Positions 20,901 through 28,961 of a stretch of DNA of 44,313 bases are shown in pieces. Under the pieces are notes generated by a model. The model searched no databases. It was not told the origin of the DNA and saw only the letters and a list, made by a program, of their open reading frames with translations. A program made the translations under genes and the position numbers. The stretch is from CAZQYC01 sp964597495 (lineage in GTDB: Bacteria; Pseudomonadota; Gammaproteobacteria; Steroidobacterales; Steroidobacteraceae): contig CAZQYC010000028.1 of assembly GCA_964597495.1 (NCBI GenBank), forward strand, positions 1-44,313, read 5' to 3'. Position 1 is the first letter of the stretch; every line of letters begins with the position of its first letter.

Positions 20901-22365
20901 TCTGCTCGGGATGTTCGCGCAAGTGAGTCGCGAAATTGAGCATGTTTGCCGCGAGCGCCGTGTCATTGCGTGCGGAGAAAACCAACAACTGCCACGGTTT
21001 ACTTGCGGAAGTCGGCTCGCGGCGCGGCGCTTCTTCCAGTATGCAGTGGGCGTTCGTTCCGCCAAAGCCGAACGAACTCACCGCGGCGCGGCGTGGGATG
21101 CCGGCAGGCGGCGTCCAATCGCGCAACTCGGCATTGATGAAGAACGGCGTTTCTTCGATGTTGAGTTTGGGATTCGGCGTGTTGTAGTGAAGGCTGGGCG
21201 GAATCTGGGCGTTCTCCACCGTTAGCACGGCCTTGATGAGTCCCGAGATTCCCGCCGCCGTATCGAGGTGACCGATGTTGCTCTTCACCGAGCCCATCGC
21301 GCAGTATTGTTTGCGATCCGTACGCGTTCGAAAGGCCTGTGTCAGCGCCGCAATTTCGATGGGGTCGCCCAAGAGCGTACCGGTGCCGTGCGCCTCGACG
21401 TAGGTGATCGTGTCGGGGTCGATGCCCGCCATGCCTTGTGCTTCCAGAATCACCTCGGCTTGGCCGCCCACGCTCGGCGCGGTGTAGCCCACTTTCGTGG
21501 AACCGTCGTTGTTGATGGCCGAACCTTTGATCACGGCATGAATGTGATCGCCATCGGCGATCGCATCGTCGAGGCGTTTCAACAGCACGAAGCCCACACC
21601 ATTGCCGCCGACCGTGCCTTGCGCCTGTGCGTCGAAGGCGCGGCAGTGACCGTCCTTGGAAAAAATAAAACTCTCCTTATATAGCCGGCCTTTCGGCGTG
21701 ATCGATACGCCGCCCGCAAGCACCATGTCGGATTGGAAATTCAACAGGCTTTGGCAAGCCACGTTGGTCGCCACCAACGACGTGGAGCAAGCGGTTTGTA
21801 TCGTCATGGCCGGTCCCTTGAGGCCAAGCTTGTAGGCAACGCGCGTCGCCAGAAAATCCTTGTCGTTTGCCGTCATGACTTGGAAGTGCCCGACCGAATT
21901 GAGCAGCGGACGATTCGGTGCGATGTTGAACATCAGGTAGGTATTGATGCTGGCGCCGGCATAGACGCCGATGCGACCGCGATAAGTCTCGGGGTTGTAG
22001 CCCGCGGATTCGAGCGTTTCCCAAGCGCATTCGAGCATGATGCGCTGTTGCGGGTCCATGACCTCGGCTTCGCGCGGCAACATTTCGAAAAACTCGGCAT
22101 CGAAGTCATTTTCGTAGTCGATGCCGCCCGCCGCCGCGACGAAGTCGGGATCGCGTGCAATTTCGGGAAAAATGCCGGAGTCGAGTACTTCGTTTTCGGG
22201 ATAAAAGCGAATCGACTCGACGCCGTGTTTGAGATTTTCCCAAAACTCCTCGAGCGTATTCGCGCCGGGAAACCGCCCGGCCATACCGACGACGGCGATG
22301 TCGAGCGAACTCGTGGGTGCATCTTCCGTCACGATGCCGTTTTTCGCTTGCTGTATGTCGTTCAT
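17905..22365 (-). CDS. PKS/NRPS hybrid: KS-AT-ACP-C
   Basis: 1486 residues. The ketosynthase (about 20-450) has all catalytic residues: Cys193 in TACSTS, His326 in EAHGTGT and the His of NIGHLD. The acyltransferase (about 540-840) has GQGSQ, GHSIGE with Ser640, and HAFH, which in known ATs points to malonyl-CoA. There is no KR, DH or ER before the ACP, whose attachment Ser is in LGGHSLL near 968. The rest is a condensation domain (about 1030-1480) whose core reads SHYVAVDG in place of HHxxxDG: the second, catalytic His and the Asp are kept, the first His is Ser. No adenylation domain follows. A terminal C domain suggests transfer of the chain to a free amine or alcohol. The gene starts 24 bases after the preceding megasynthase. 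Confidence 0.95.
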   Translation of the reverse strand: MNDIQQAKNGIVTEDAPTSSLDIAVVGMAGRFPGANTLEEFWENLKHGVESIRFYPENEVLDSGIFPEIARDPDFVAAAGGIDYENDFDAEFFEMLPREAEVMDPQQRIMLECAWETLESAGYNPETYRGRIGVYAGASINTYLMFNIAPNRPLLNSVGHFQVMTANDKDFLATRVAYKLGLKGPAMTIQTACSTSLVATNVACQSLLNFQSDMVLAGGVSITPKGRLYKESFIFSKDGHCRAFDAQAQGTVGGNGVGFVLLKRLDDAIADGDHIHAVIKGSAINNDGSTKVGYTAPSVGGQAEVILEAQGMAGIDPDTITYVEAHGTGTLLGDPIEIAALTQAFRTRTDRKQYCAMGSVKSNIGHLDTAAGISGLIKAVLTVENAQIPPSLHYNTPNPKLNIEETPFFINAELRDWTPPAGIPRRAAVSSFGFGGTNAHCILEEAPRREPTSASKPWQLLVFSARNDTALAANMLNFATHLREHPEQSLADAAYTLQIGRKAFAHRAWVAVANREDAVDVLTRLDTKRIQRAQAAAGADASVAFLFPGQGSQYIGMARNLFEIEPHFTAALKQCASLMKGHLPHDILEVIYPAAGQEAAAEALLTQTQYTQPALFAVEYALANMWLSFGIEPVAMIGHSIGEYVAAVLAGVMSLEDGVRLICMRGRIVQRQPGGAMLSVPLTEQALMPYLNSQLSLGALNAPGLSVVSGGMEAIDELAAALTAKGIETRRLYVSHAFHSHMLESAASEFETVLANIKLNAPTRRFISNVTGNWITDEEATSAHYWAQHLRQTVRFAEGVRALLQASPTVLLEVGPGQVLMTLVRQQRELLAKTELVGSTRHPQTQVDDLAYLQGTAGSLWSKRVPLKWSALYEGEVRRRIPLSTYAFQRKRHWIPPVFLSVGEFSADAPSSLVTAQTTGTQTEQTATVVRNDGPRDDVEHTIATIWQNMLGIPSLGIHDDFFKLGGHSLLATQLVAEVRRATNTEIAVQALFQGPTIAGMAENVKAMRAANPNYQHMAIPVISREGDLPLSYHQQAVWDFERKYPGSARFNGCLSIRIKGDLDIKGVHYAIDEIMRRHEVLRTNYLVRGGKSVAIVRPVRPIELPRHDLSELRGVERDAKLLQLANELARQPFDLRNDVYIRPILVRLAHDEHMMVIASHYVAVDGWTIGLVIQEFAVHYAEYKDPALPRMPDLPFQSVDYAAWQRARITDTTIEAHLPYWKRQLADVPSQQPVTPDKRRPFFPSIKGSTYHFTLGPDLTERVKAFSHEQGFTNFMTFVAALNVLYHASSGQKDIVIGTMTGDREIGTERMVGALVNMLALRNKINGTQSFLDVLAGTRQVAADAYAHNVPFSELAEKLGRNLIRNPLFRTVFILRNVPQLESKAGDVEVKLATLHLDRGVSDMDLSLYLQEKEGAFTGYFEYNTDLFHRGTIELLAKNFISILGDCMAEPQVPLSMLVPLAPERAKSALRRLFSPRRAKEREIA

Positions 22366-22389
22366 GGTCGTGTCCTGTCTTGCAAAAAG

Positions 22390-25300
22390 TTAAACCGCGT
22401 ACTGTTGCTCTGATGAAGTTCCCGTCTGAGCACCGGATGGCCGGCGCGTGCTCAGGCGTTGCAGGCGTTGCTGCATTTGCTGCCGTGCTTGATTGCCACG
22501 GACTTGCGATTGCGCCAGCAACAAACCCGTGATGGCCGAGCCTGTGCTTAAATGTGCGGCCAGCGAGGCGATGGTCGGATACTGAAAGAGATCGGTGATC
22601 GGAATATCGCGCCCGAAAGTTTCGATGAGACGGCTGCCGACCTGCACCAGCAAGAGCGAGGTGCCGCCGATGTCGAAGAAGTTGTCGTTGCGGCCGACCG
22701 TTTCCATCGCGAGTACTTCGCGCCAAATCTCGGCAATGCGTGCCTCGCTCTCGTTGCTCGGCAAAGCACCGACGTTGCCGGACTTCTTCGGACTGCCGGG
22801 CTTCATCTGTGCGCGTAGTGCGGCCACGTCACCGCCAAGCAGTGCACAGCGCGACAACGCCGCGATGCGCTCGATTCGCGCCTCGTGAATGGGGTTCGCT
22901 GTCTCGGCGGCGCTCGACGATGACTTGCCTTTGGAGTCGCTAGCCTCCGTTTCGGTTGCGGTCGACGCCTCTGGATCGAAATTCAGCGTCGCTGCCGTCT
23001 CGGTAGCGAGGCGAAAAATTCGTGCGTCTTCCTCGCCGTGCTCGTCCGCGGCAACGAATTGCCCAGGCAGTGAATCGAGGAAGCGGCGCAGCGGCGCGTT
23101 GCGCGTCGACTTGCGGTACACGATATCCACCGTCGCCAATCCCTGCTCGCGAGCGATGCCGGCAATGTGCCGCAGCATCCGGTGTTCGACACCGCGACCG
23201 AGTACGCGGCAGCTGAGCATAAAGCCCTCGATGCGTAAGCTTGGAGAGATAGGCCGGCACATGACTGCGCCTACCAGTCCATAGTCGCCGAAGCGATCGC
23301 CGACGTGGACGGCAAAGGCGTTCATGCCGCCGTTCAATTCCACGGCAAGCGTTGTCTCGTCCCAGCGCATGCCGGAGGCGTTGAATTGATTGGTGCGCAA
23401 GGTCAACTGCGAAACGCGCGCTTGCTGGGTTGTCGTGACCGCGTCGATGTCGATTTTTAGATCCAGCTTGGCGATGAATTCGGCATAGGACTGCGTACTG
23501 CCTTGCAAAACACGGCGATCGCGGTTGTCGTGGTAGCTCTGCGTACGCAGACGGTCTTCGTCGCTGATTGCGCCCGTGTCGAACGCCCACACATGCGCCA
23601 GCATTTCCGGAATGCGATTGACATCGGACGGCAAGCAAAGCGTCAGCACTTCCGGGCAAGCTGCCTGGACTTCGCTGCATTCGACCGGGTTGTCGTCGAT
23701 GAAGATGAAGCTGTCGAGTCCCAGTTGCAGCTCGTCGGCCAGCTCGCGCAAATTTTGCGATTTCGGTTGCCAGTTGACCCGGCGCGCAACGATGTGCCTG
23801 TTGGTCAACGGCATATCGCCGCGCGCTTCGAAAACGGCGGCAACGTCCGCGTCGACGTTCTTGCTCACCAGGCACAGCAGGAAGCCTTTGGTTGCCAGTG
23901 CCACCATCGCTTCCTGCAATGCGCGGTGCGGCCCATCGACGATGACGCCGAGGGCGCCGTCTTCGCCGCACACGCCGCTCCACAAGGTATTGTCGCAGTC
24001 GAGTGCAATCACCTTATAAGGAGTGCGCCAGCGGCGCGATAGCTTCCGCACCAGACCGCTGCCCATTGCGATGAAGCCATCGGGCGTATAGGGAACGTGT
24101 CCCAAGCGATCCGACTCCGCATCGAAAATGTTTGCAACTGGATAACCGGCGCTCAATTCGCTGCCGCACAATAACTCGACACCGGAAGTGGCCGTCAGCG
24201 ATTTTTCAATGTCTTGTTCTGCGGTGAGCAATGCGGCACCGAGGTCTCGAACGTGTTCATCGTCGGGTGCAACAGGGCACAGCACCACCGTAAGCGACGG
24301 GCGCTTACCATTGGCGCGAGCTTGAACGGCGTTAATGAAATCCGCTGTGGCTGTCGTCAACGCCTCGCCACGAGCGGCTGCATCGCCTTCGTGATAGCGA
24401 ACCCAGTCGAGCGGGCGCACCAGAACGACTGCGTGCTGCGTGTCGGTTGCATTGAGAGCGCTCGCAGGGTCGAGGAGGGATTGGAATATCTGATTGTAGG
24501 GCTCCAATTTGCAAACCAGCGGTTGACGCAAGCGCTGCGACCACAGCCGCACGACGTCTTCGACGGCGTCCGCGGTGAAGCTGGCTGCCACGGCAAGCGT
24601 GAGCGGCTGCGTGGCAGGCACCCGTGCGGTCAGCGTACGCAGAGTTTGCTCTGGCTCGGCGCAGATCGCCTCGAGCAGATCGACATAGGCCGACGACATT
24701 CTTCGGGCTGTTTCGGTGGCGAACAATTCGCTGCTGAATTCGACGACGCCGATTGCGCGCTCGTCCTCTCTCACCAACGTGAGGAAGAGATCGAAGTCGC
24801 TCATGCCGCGGTCGGTGACGAGGCGCTCCGCTTGCAAGCCATCGAAGACGGGCAGCTTCATTCGATTCACGTAGCTGAACATGGAGCGAACCAGCGGTCC
24901 GCGTGCGGCACCGGCCTTGCGCGCGAGTTCGACGACTTCGGCGAAGGGCAGATCGAGATGCTCCGCACTGTCGAGAACGGTGCGGCGCACCTGAGCCAGC
25001 AAGTCGGTAAAGGATGCGTCCGGTTCGAGCTGCGCGCGCAGCGCGATGGGATACGAAAACATGCCGATCAGCGGTTCGTACTCCGAGCGCGAGCGAGCTG
25101 CCGTCGGCGAGCCGACGATCAAATCGCGTTGTCCACTGGCACCGTGCAGCAGCGCATAAAAAGCCGATAGCCACACCATATACGGCGTGGAGCGTTGCGT
25201 GCGCGCCAACGCATCGATACGGTCCAACAAGGATTTAGGCACATGAAAGGAGACGGTGCGGGCTTGCCGTGAGCTTTGCATCGGGCGCGGGTAATCGCTC

Positions 25301-28300
25301 CGCCATTCCTGCAGCGGCGCGCCGGCCAGATGCTCACGCCAGAAATCGGCGGTCGGGCCGTTCGACAGCGCCGGCAAACGGGTGCGCTGTTCATGTGCGA
25401 AGTCCTGGTAGCTTGCGCTGAGTTCCGCTAATTCCGCCGGCTTGTTCCGATGTCGCGCCGTGTAGAGCGTGCCGAGTTCCTGCATGAAAATCTCGAGCGA
25501 CAAAAGATCCGAGATCACGTGGTGCATGGTCAACACGACGACGTGCTGGTCGTCGCTCACGCGAATGCAATGCAACCGGAACAACGGCGGCGTGGCCAGC
25601 GAAAAACGCTGCTGCGCATCGGTTGTAGCGAGTTCCTGAATACGCGCCGTTTGCTGCGTTTTCGTCAGCGCGGCAATGTCGGTGTGCTGGATGCGCACGG
25701 AGAGATAGGCCAGCACTTCGACGTGCGGTTTTCCTTTGTCGGTGCCGATGCGCGTGCGCAAGCTCTCGTGCCGATCGATCAGCGCGGCAAGTGCGGCTTC
25801 CAAGGCGGTGGCATCCAGCGTTCCGGTTAGCTGCATCGCCGTCTGAAAGTTATAGAGCGGATTGCCCGGCTGCACTTGGTCGAGTTGCCACAGGCGTTGC
25901 TGCGTCACCGATAGCTCTGCTTCAGGGTGCATGCTTACGATGCGTACTTCCGGCAATGCAGCGTCGTTCGCATCGGGAGGAGCCGCCATCTTGATCGCTC
26001 GCTCGCCTTCTATTTCGCCGGAGGCGTGAGCGGACGCTTCTTCCGGCGTTAATGATTCAAGCTGCGCGAGAATGTCTCCGGTGAAGTCGACGACGGAGTA
26101 CCCGTCGAGAAACTTCACGACGGGCATGCGCACGCGCAATTGGCGTTCTACGCGGTTCTTGATCTCGACCGCCGTGAGCGAATCGATGCCCAGCGTATTC
26201 AACGCCGCCGTCGTATCGAGCGCCGTGATCTCCATGCGCAGCGCTTTGGCGACCTGCTCGCGCAGATAGTCGGTGACGGCGATGCGGCGATCGGCTGCCG
26301 TCAAGGCCAGTAAGCCAGCCAAGAAAGTAGGCTCGTGTCTACTTTCTTGTGCGTGGCTATCCTGTCCCTTGTGCGTTTCGCTTGTAGCGGTCGGGTTCAA
26401 GGCAGCAGGTCGAGGCAGCCAGTATTGCTCGCGCTGCCATGGATAGGCCGGCAGATCGACGGCGGCAATCGGAGCGGAGAACAGCTGCGAGCAAACCAAG
26501 GGAGCTCGTGCCGCCAAAGCGGCATGCACGAACCAATAGGCGTCCAGCGCCGGTGCGGAAGGAAACCGAATCAGGTCGTTGCCGGCTTTGAGGCAGTCTC
26601 CCGCTAAACGGACGACGACGCTGCTGCTTGCCACCGTCATCGTACGCTGTATGCAATCTGCCGCGGCGGCGGAATAAATGCCGAATGCGCCCTGTTCCGA
26701 ATTCAGCGTGGAGGAGTCGGTGACGGCGGTTCGGTTGCGGCTGCCGGTGAGCTCCCTCATGGCTGCATCGACATCGAGCAATCCGGCGGCTACGCGAGTC
26801 GCAAGCAACGCCTGGCCTTCTGCAATCACCGTGTGAATGCCGCTGCTTGCGGCTTGCAAGTGCGTAAGCCATAGGAGTTGCGTGACGAACTTAGGTTGCG
26901 TCGCGCGCGCCGAGCCATGGCGGGACTCCAGTTCTTTGAGTGCGTGGCGCGCCGCTTTGCTATGCGTTAGCAAGCTTTCGACGGGCAGCACGGCATCGGG
27001 TAGCGAAACGGTGATCTTGGTAATGAGGCCCGGCCGCACGCGGCCGCTGTATGCCTGCGCTGGATCTGCTGCTTGCTTATCCGACAGGGTCGAACCTGCG
27101 GCGGTCGCCTGCAACTTAGCGAGCAGGGCTGCAGGCGATTCAGCGACCACGGAGAGACGATATTCGTGCACGCTGCGGCGAGCGACGCTTGCTTTGCAGG
27201 CTGCCGCGAAAGCCGCGCGGTCGTTGCTGTCGATGGCTTTAAGTTTTTCGAGTGTCGCGCTCACGAGCTGCGTCAGCGCGGCTTCGGTTTTTGCGGACAA
27301 TAGCAACCAGAGCGTGTCGTGAGCGTTGGTTGCGCTGCGCTCCACGCGCGGAGCGGATTCGAGAACGACGTGTGCATTAGTGCCGCCCAAACCGAACGAA
27401 CTCACGCCGCCCAGTCGGACATCGCCGCCGTCTACCGGCCAGCTCCGCCCTTCGGTAATGACGCGTAAAGGCAGCGCATCGAAAGCGATGTGCGGGTTGG
27501 GCGCGCGAAAGTTAAGACTCGGCGGAATGTATTCGTGGTGAATCGACAGCGCGAGCTTGATCAATCCGGCGATTCCTGCGGCGCCTTCCAGATGACCGAC
27601 GTTGCTTTTCACCGAACCCACCCACACGGGTTCGGTAGCGGGGTGTTCGCCTGCGAGTAGAGCGGCGCCCAATGCATTGGCTTCGATGGGGTCGCCAATC
27701 AGCGTACCCGTACCGTGCAGTTCGATATATTGCAATTCGTCCGGCTCGACATGCGCATGACGAAACGCGGTGCGTAACAGTTTCTCTTGCGCCCAGCGAT
27801 TCGGTGCGGTCAATCCGTTACTGCGTCCGTCGTGTCCGACGGCACCGCCGCGAATCACGGCCCAAATACGATCGCCGTCGGCGACCGCCTGTTCCAGGGG
27901 TTTGAGAATGACAACGCCTGCGCCTTCGCCGCGGCCGATGCCATTCGCATCCGCGGAAAATGTTTTGCACCGTCCGTCCGGTGCCGACAGCCCGCCTTTG
28001 GCATAGAACACGTTGAACGCCGGGCTCAGAATCAGATTGACACCGGCCGCGATCGCCAATGACGACTGGCCAGTCCAGATGGCTTGGCAGCCGTGGAATA
28101 CGGCGACCAGCGACGAGGAACACGCGGAATCGAGCGCGAAAGAAGGGCCCTGCAAATCGAAAATATAAGACAGCCGATTGGCGACCATGCTGTAACCGGC
28201 GCCCGATCCCGTGTGCACGTCGATGGTTTGAAAGTCGTCGGCAAGTTGATAAGGCAGATATTCATTGCTCATCAAGCCGACGCATACCGCTGCGTCGCTG

Positions 28301-28656
28301 CCGGCAATATCGGCGGGTACGATGCCGGCGTTTTCGAGCGCTTCGTGACACAGCTCAGCGAGGACGCGTTGCTGCGGATCCATTTGCACTGCCTCGCGCG
28401 GCGAGATGCCGAAGAACCGCGCATCGAAGCGATCGATGTCGTCGATGAAGCCGCCGTGACGCGTGTTGGTCTTGCCCGGCGCTTTCGCCTCTGCATCGAA
28501 AAAATCCGCCGCATTCCAGCGATCGGCAGGCACTTCGACGATGCCCTGTTCGCCGTCGACCAGCATCCGCCAAAACGCATCCAACGAGGGCGCACCGGGA
28601 AGCCGGCAAGCCATTCCGACAATCGCAATGCCTTGTCGATGAGGGGAGGCATTCAT
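22390..28656 (-). CDS. PKS/NRPS hybrid: KS-AT(degenerate)-ACP-C-FkbH-ACP
   Basis: 2088 residues from ATG 28656, which lies seven bases after GGGAG. An ATG at 28662 overlaps the ACP stop but is only one base from that site. Order: KS (about 10-440; Cys179 in DSACSS, EAHGTGT-like ELHGTGT, NVGHLE); an AT-like region (about 460-760) whose nucleophile elbow is lost (AEGQA near 613 where GHSxG is expected) although the post-AT PAYPWQREQYW remains; ACP (IDSL, Ser near 825); condensation domain with HHVISDL near 1044; an FkbH unit with the HAD motif DCDNTLW near 1552 plus its acetyltransferase-like tail (QFNASGMRW); and a final carrier domain with GGTSLL near 1999. Known FkbH proteins dephosphorylate 1,3-bisphosphoglycerate and place glyceryl on an ACP. 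Placement next to a C domain without an A domain suggests ester bond formation. Confidence 0.94.
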   Translation of the reverse strand: MNASPHRQGIAIVGMACRLPGAPSLDAFWRMLVDGEQGIVEVPADRWNAADFFDAEAKAPGKTNTRHGGFIDDIDRFDARFFGISPREAVQMDPQQRVLAELCHEALENAGIVPADIAGSDAAVCVGLMSNEYLPYQLADDFQTIDVHTGSGAGYSMVANRLSYIFDLQGPSFALDSACSSSLVAVFHGCQAIWTGQSSLAIAAGVNLILSPAFNVFYAKGGLSAPDGRCKTFSADANGIGRGEGAGVVILKPLEQAVADGDRIWAVIRGGAVGHDGRSNGLTAPNRWAQEKLLRTAFRHAHVEPDELQYIELHGTGTLIGDPIEANALGAALLAGEHPATEPVWVGSVKSNVGHLEGAAGIAGLIKLALSIHHEYIPPSLNFRAPNPHIAFDALPLRVITEGRSWPVDGGDVRLGGVSSFGLGGTNAHVVLESAPRVERSATNAHDTLWLLLSAKTEAALTQLVSATLEKLKAIDSNDRAAFAAACKASVARRSVHEYRLSVVAESPAALLAKLQATAAGSTLSDKQAADPAQAYSGRVRPGLITKITVSLPDAVLPVESLLTHSKAARHALKELESRHGSARATQPKFVTQLLWLTHLQAASSGIHTVIAEGQALLATRVAAGLLDVDAAMRELTGSRNRTAVTDSSTLNSEQGAFGIYSAAAADCIQRTMTVASSSVVVRLAGDCLKAGNDLIRFPSAPALDAYWFVHAALAARAPLVCSQLFSAPIAAVDLPAYPWQREQYWLPRPAALNPTATSETHKGQDSHAQESRHEPTFLAGLLALTAADRRIAVTDYLREQVAKALRMEITALDTTAALNTLGIDSLTAVEIKNRVERQLRVRMPVVKFLDGYSVVDFTGDILAQLESLTPEEASAHASGEIEGERAIKMAAPPDANDAALPEVRIVSMHPEAELSVTQQRLWQLDQVQPGNPLYNFQTAMQLTGTLDATALEAALAALIDRHESLRTRIGTDKGKPHVEVLAYLSVRIQHTDIAALTKTQQTARIQELATTDAQQRFSLATPPLFRLHCIRVSDDQHVVVLTMHHVISDLLSLEIFMQELGTLYTARHRNKPAELAELSASYQDFAHEQRTRLPALSNGPTADFWREHLAGAPLQEWRSDYPRPMQSSRQARTVSFHVPKSLLDRIDALARTQRSTPYMVWLSAFYALLHGASGQRDLIVGSPTAARSRSEYEPLIGMFSYPIALRAQLEPDASFTDLLAQVRRTVLDSAEHLDLPFAEVVELARKAGAARGPLVRSMFSYVNRMKLPVFDGLQAERLVTDRGMSDFDLFLTLVREDERAIGVVEFSSELFATETARRMSSAYVDLLEAICAEPEQTLRTLTARVPATQPLTLAVAASFTADAVEDVVRLWSQRLRQPLVCKLEPYNQIFQSLLDPASALNATDTQHAVVLVRPLDWVRYHEGDAAARGEALTTATADFINAVQARANGKRPSLTVVLCPVAPDDEHVRDLGAALLTAEQDIEKSLTATSGVELLCGSELSAGYPVANIFDAESDRLGHVPYTPDGFIAMGSGLVRKLSRRWRTPYKVIALDCDNTLWSGVCGEDGALGVIVDGPHRALQEAMVALATKGFLLCLVSKNVDADVAAVFEARGDMPLTNRHIVARRVNWQPKSQNLRELADELQLGLDSFIFIDDNPVECSEVQAACPEVLTLCLPSDVNRIPEMLAHVWAFDTGAISDEDRLRTQSYHDNRDRRVLQGSTQSYAEFIAKLDLKIDIDAVTTTQQARVSQLTLRTNQFNASGMRWDETTLAVELNGGMNAFAVHVGDRFGDYGLVGAVMCRPISPSLRIEGFMLSCRVLGRGVEHRMLRHIAGIAREQGLATVDIVYRKSTRNAPLRRFLDSLPGQFVAADEHGEEDARIFRLATETAATLNFDPEASTATETEASDSKGKSSSSAAETANPIHEARIERIAALSRCALLGGDVAALRAQMKPGSPKKSGNVGALPSNESEARIAEIWREVLAMETVGRNDNFFDIGGTSLLLVQVGSRLIETFGRDIPITDLFQYPTIASLAAHLSTGSAITGLLLAQSQVRGNQARQQMQQRLQRLSTRRPSGAQTGTSSEQQYAV

Positions 28657-28658
28657 GA

Positions 28659-28961
28659 TCATGCTCCCGCTAAATGGCGCGAAAGGGATTCGATGGTCGG
28701 AAAATCCCACGTTAGCGTCGGTGGCAATTTCACTCGGAGCCGTTCTTCCAATTCACCGGACAGCCCGAGGGCAGCGACCGAATCGAGACCATAAAAGGAG
28801 AAGGGGAGAGTGAGATCGATCTCCTCGCTACTCTTATTAAGATAGTGAGCGATGCGCTCGGCCAGCCAAGTCTGCAGTTCAGTCTCGCTGATTGCCGCCT
28901 TGCCAGCTGCGGCGGGAGTGGAATGAACTTGATGAGTGAATGCTTGAGCCGCAATGGTCAT
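28659..28961 (-). CDS. Free-standing acyl carrier protein
   Basis: A 100-residue carrier protein with the phosphopantetheine site YGLDSVAAL (Ser61), preceded by an Ala-rich flexible ~20-residue leader. It is likely the acceptor of the fatty acyl group activated by the FAAL two genes upstream, and the carrier on which the dehydrogenase-like enzyme acts. The ATG overlaps the stop of the dehydrogenase gene (ATGA). Needs a phosphopantetheinyl transferase, none of which is encoded in this window. Confidence 0.93.
   Translation of the reverse strand: MTIAAQAFTHQVHSTPAAAGKAAISETELQTWLAERIAHYLNKSSEEIDLTLPFSFYGLDSVAALGLSGELEERLRVKLPPTLTWDFPTIESLSRHLAGA

Noticed and set aside
22940..23983. 347-codon minus-strand frame inside the FkbH megasynthase
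   Set aside because: It is an alternate frame of the same strand, with very high Arg content and no domain. The overlapping frame encodes the FkbH unit.
22390..28656. Tetronate pathway
   Set aside because: FkbH is present, but the FabH-like ring-forming enzyme typical of tetronate clusters is not in the window.
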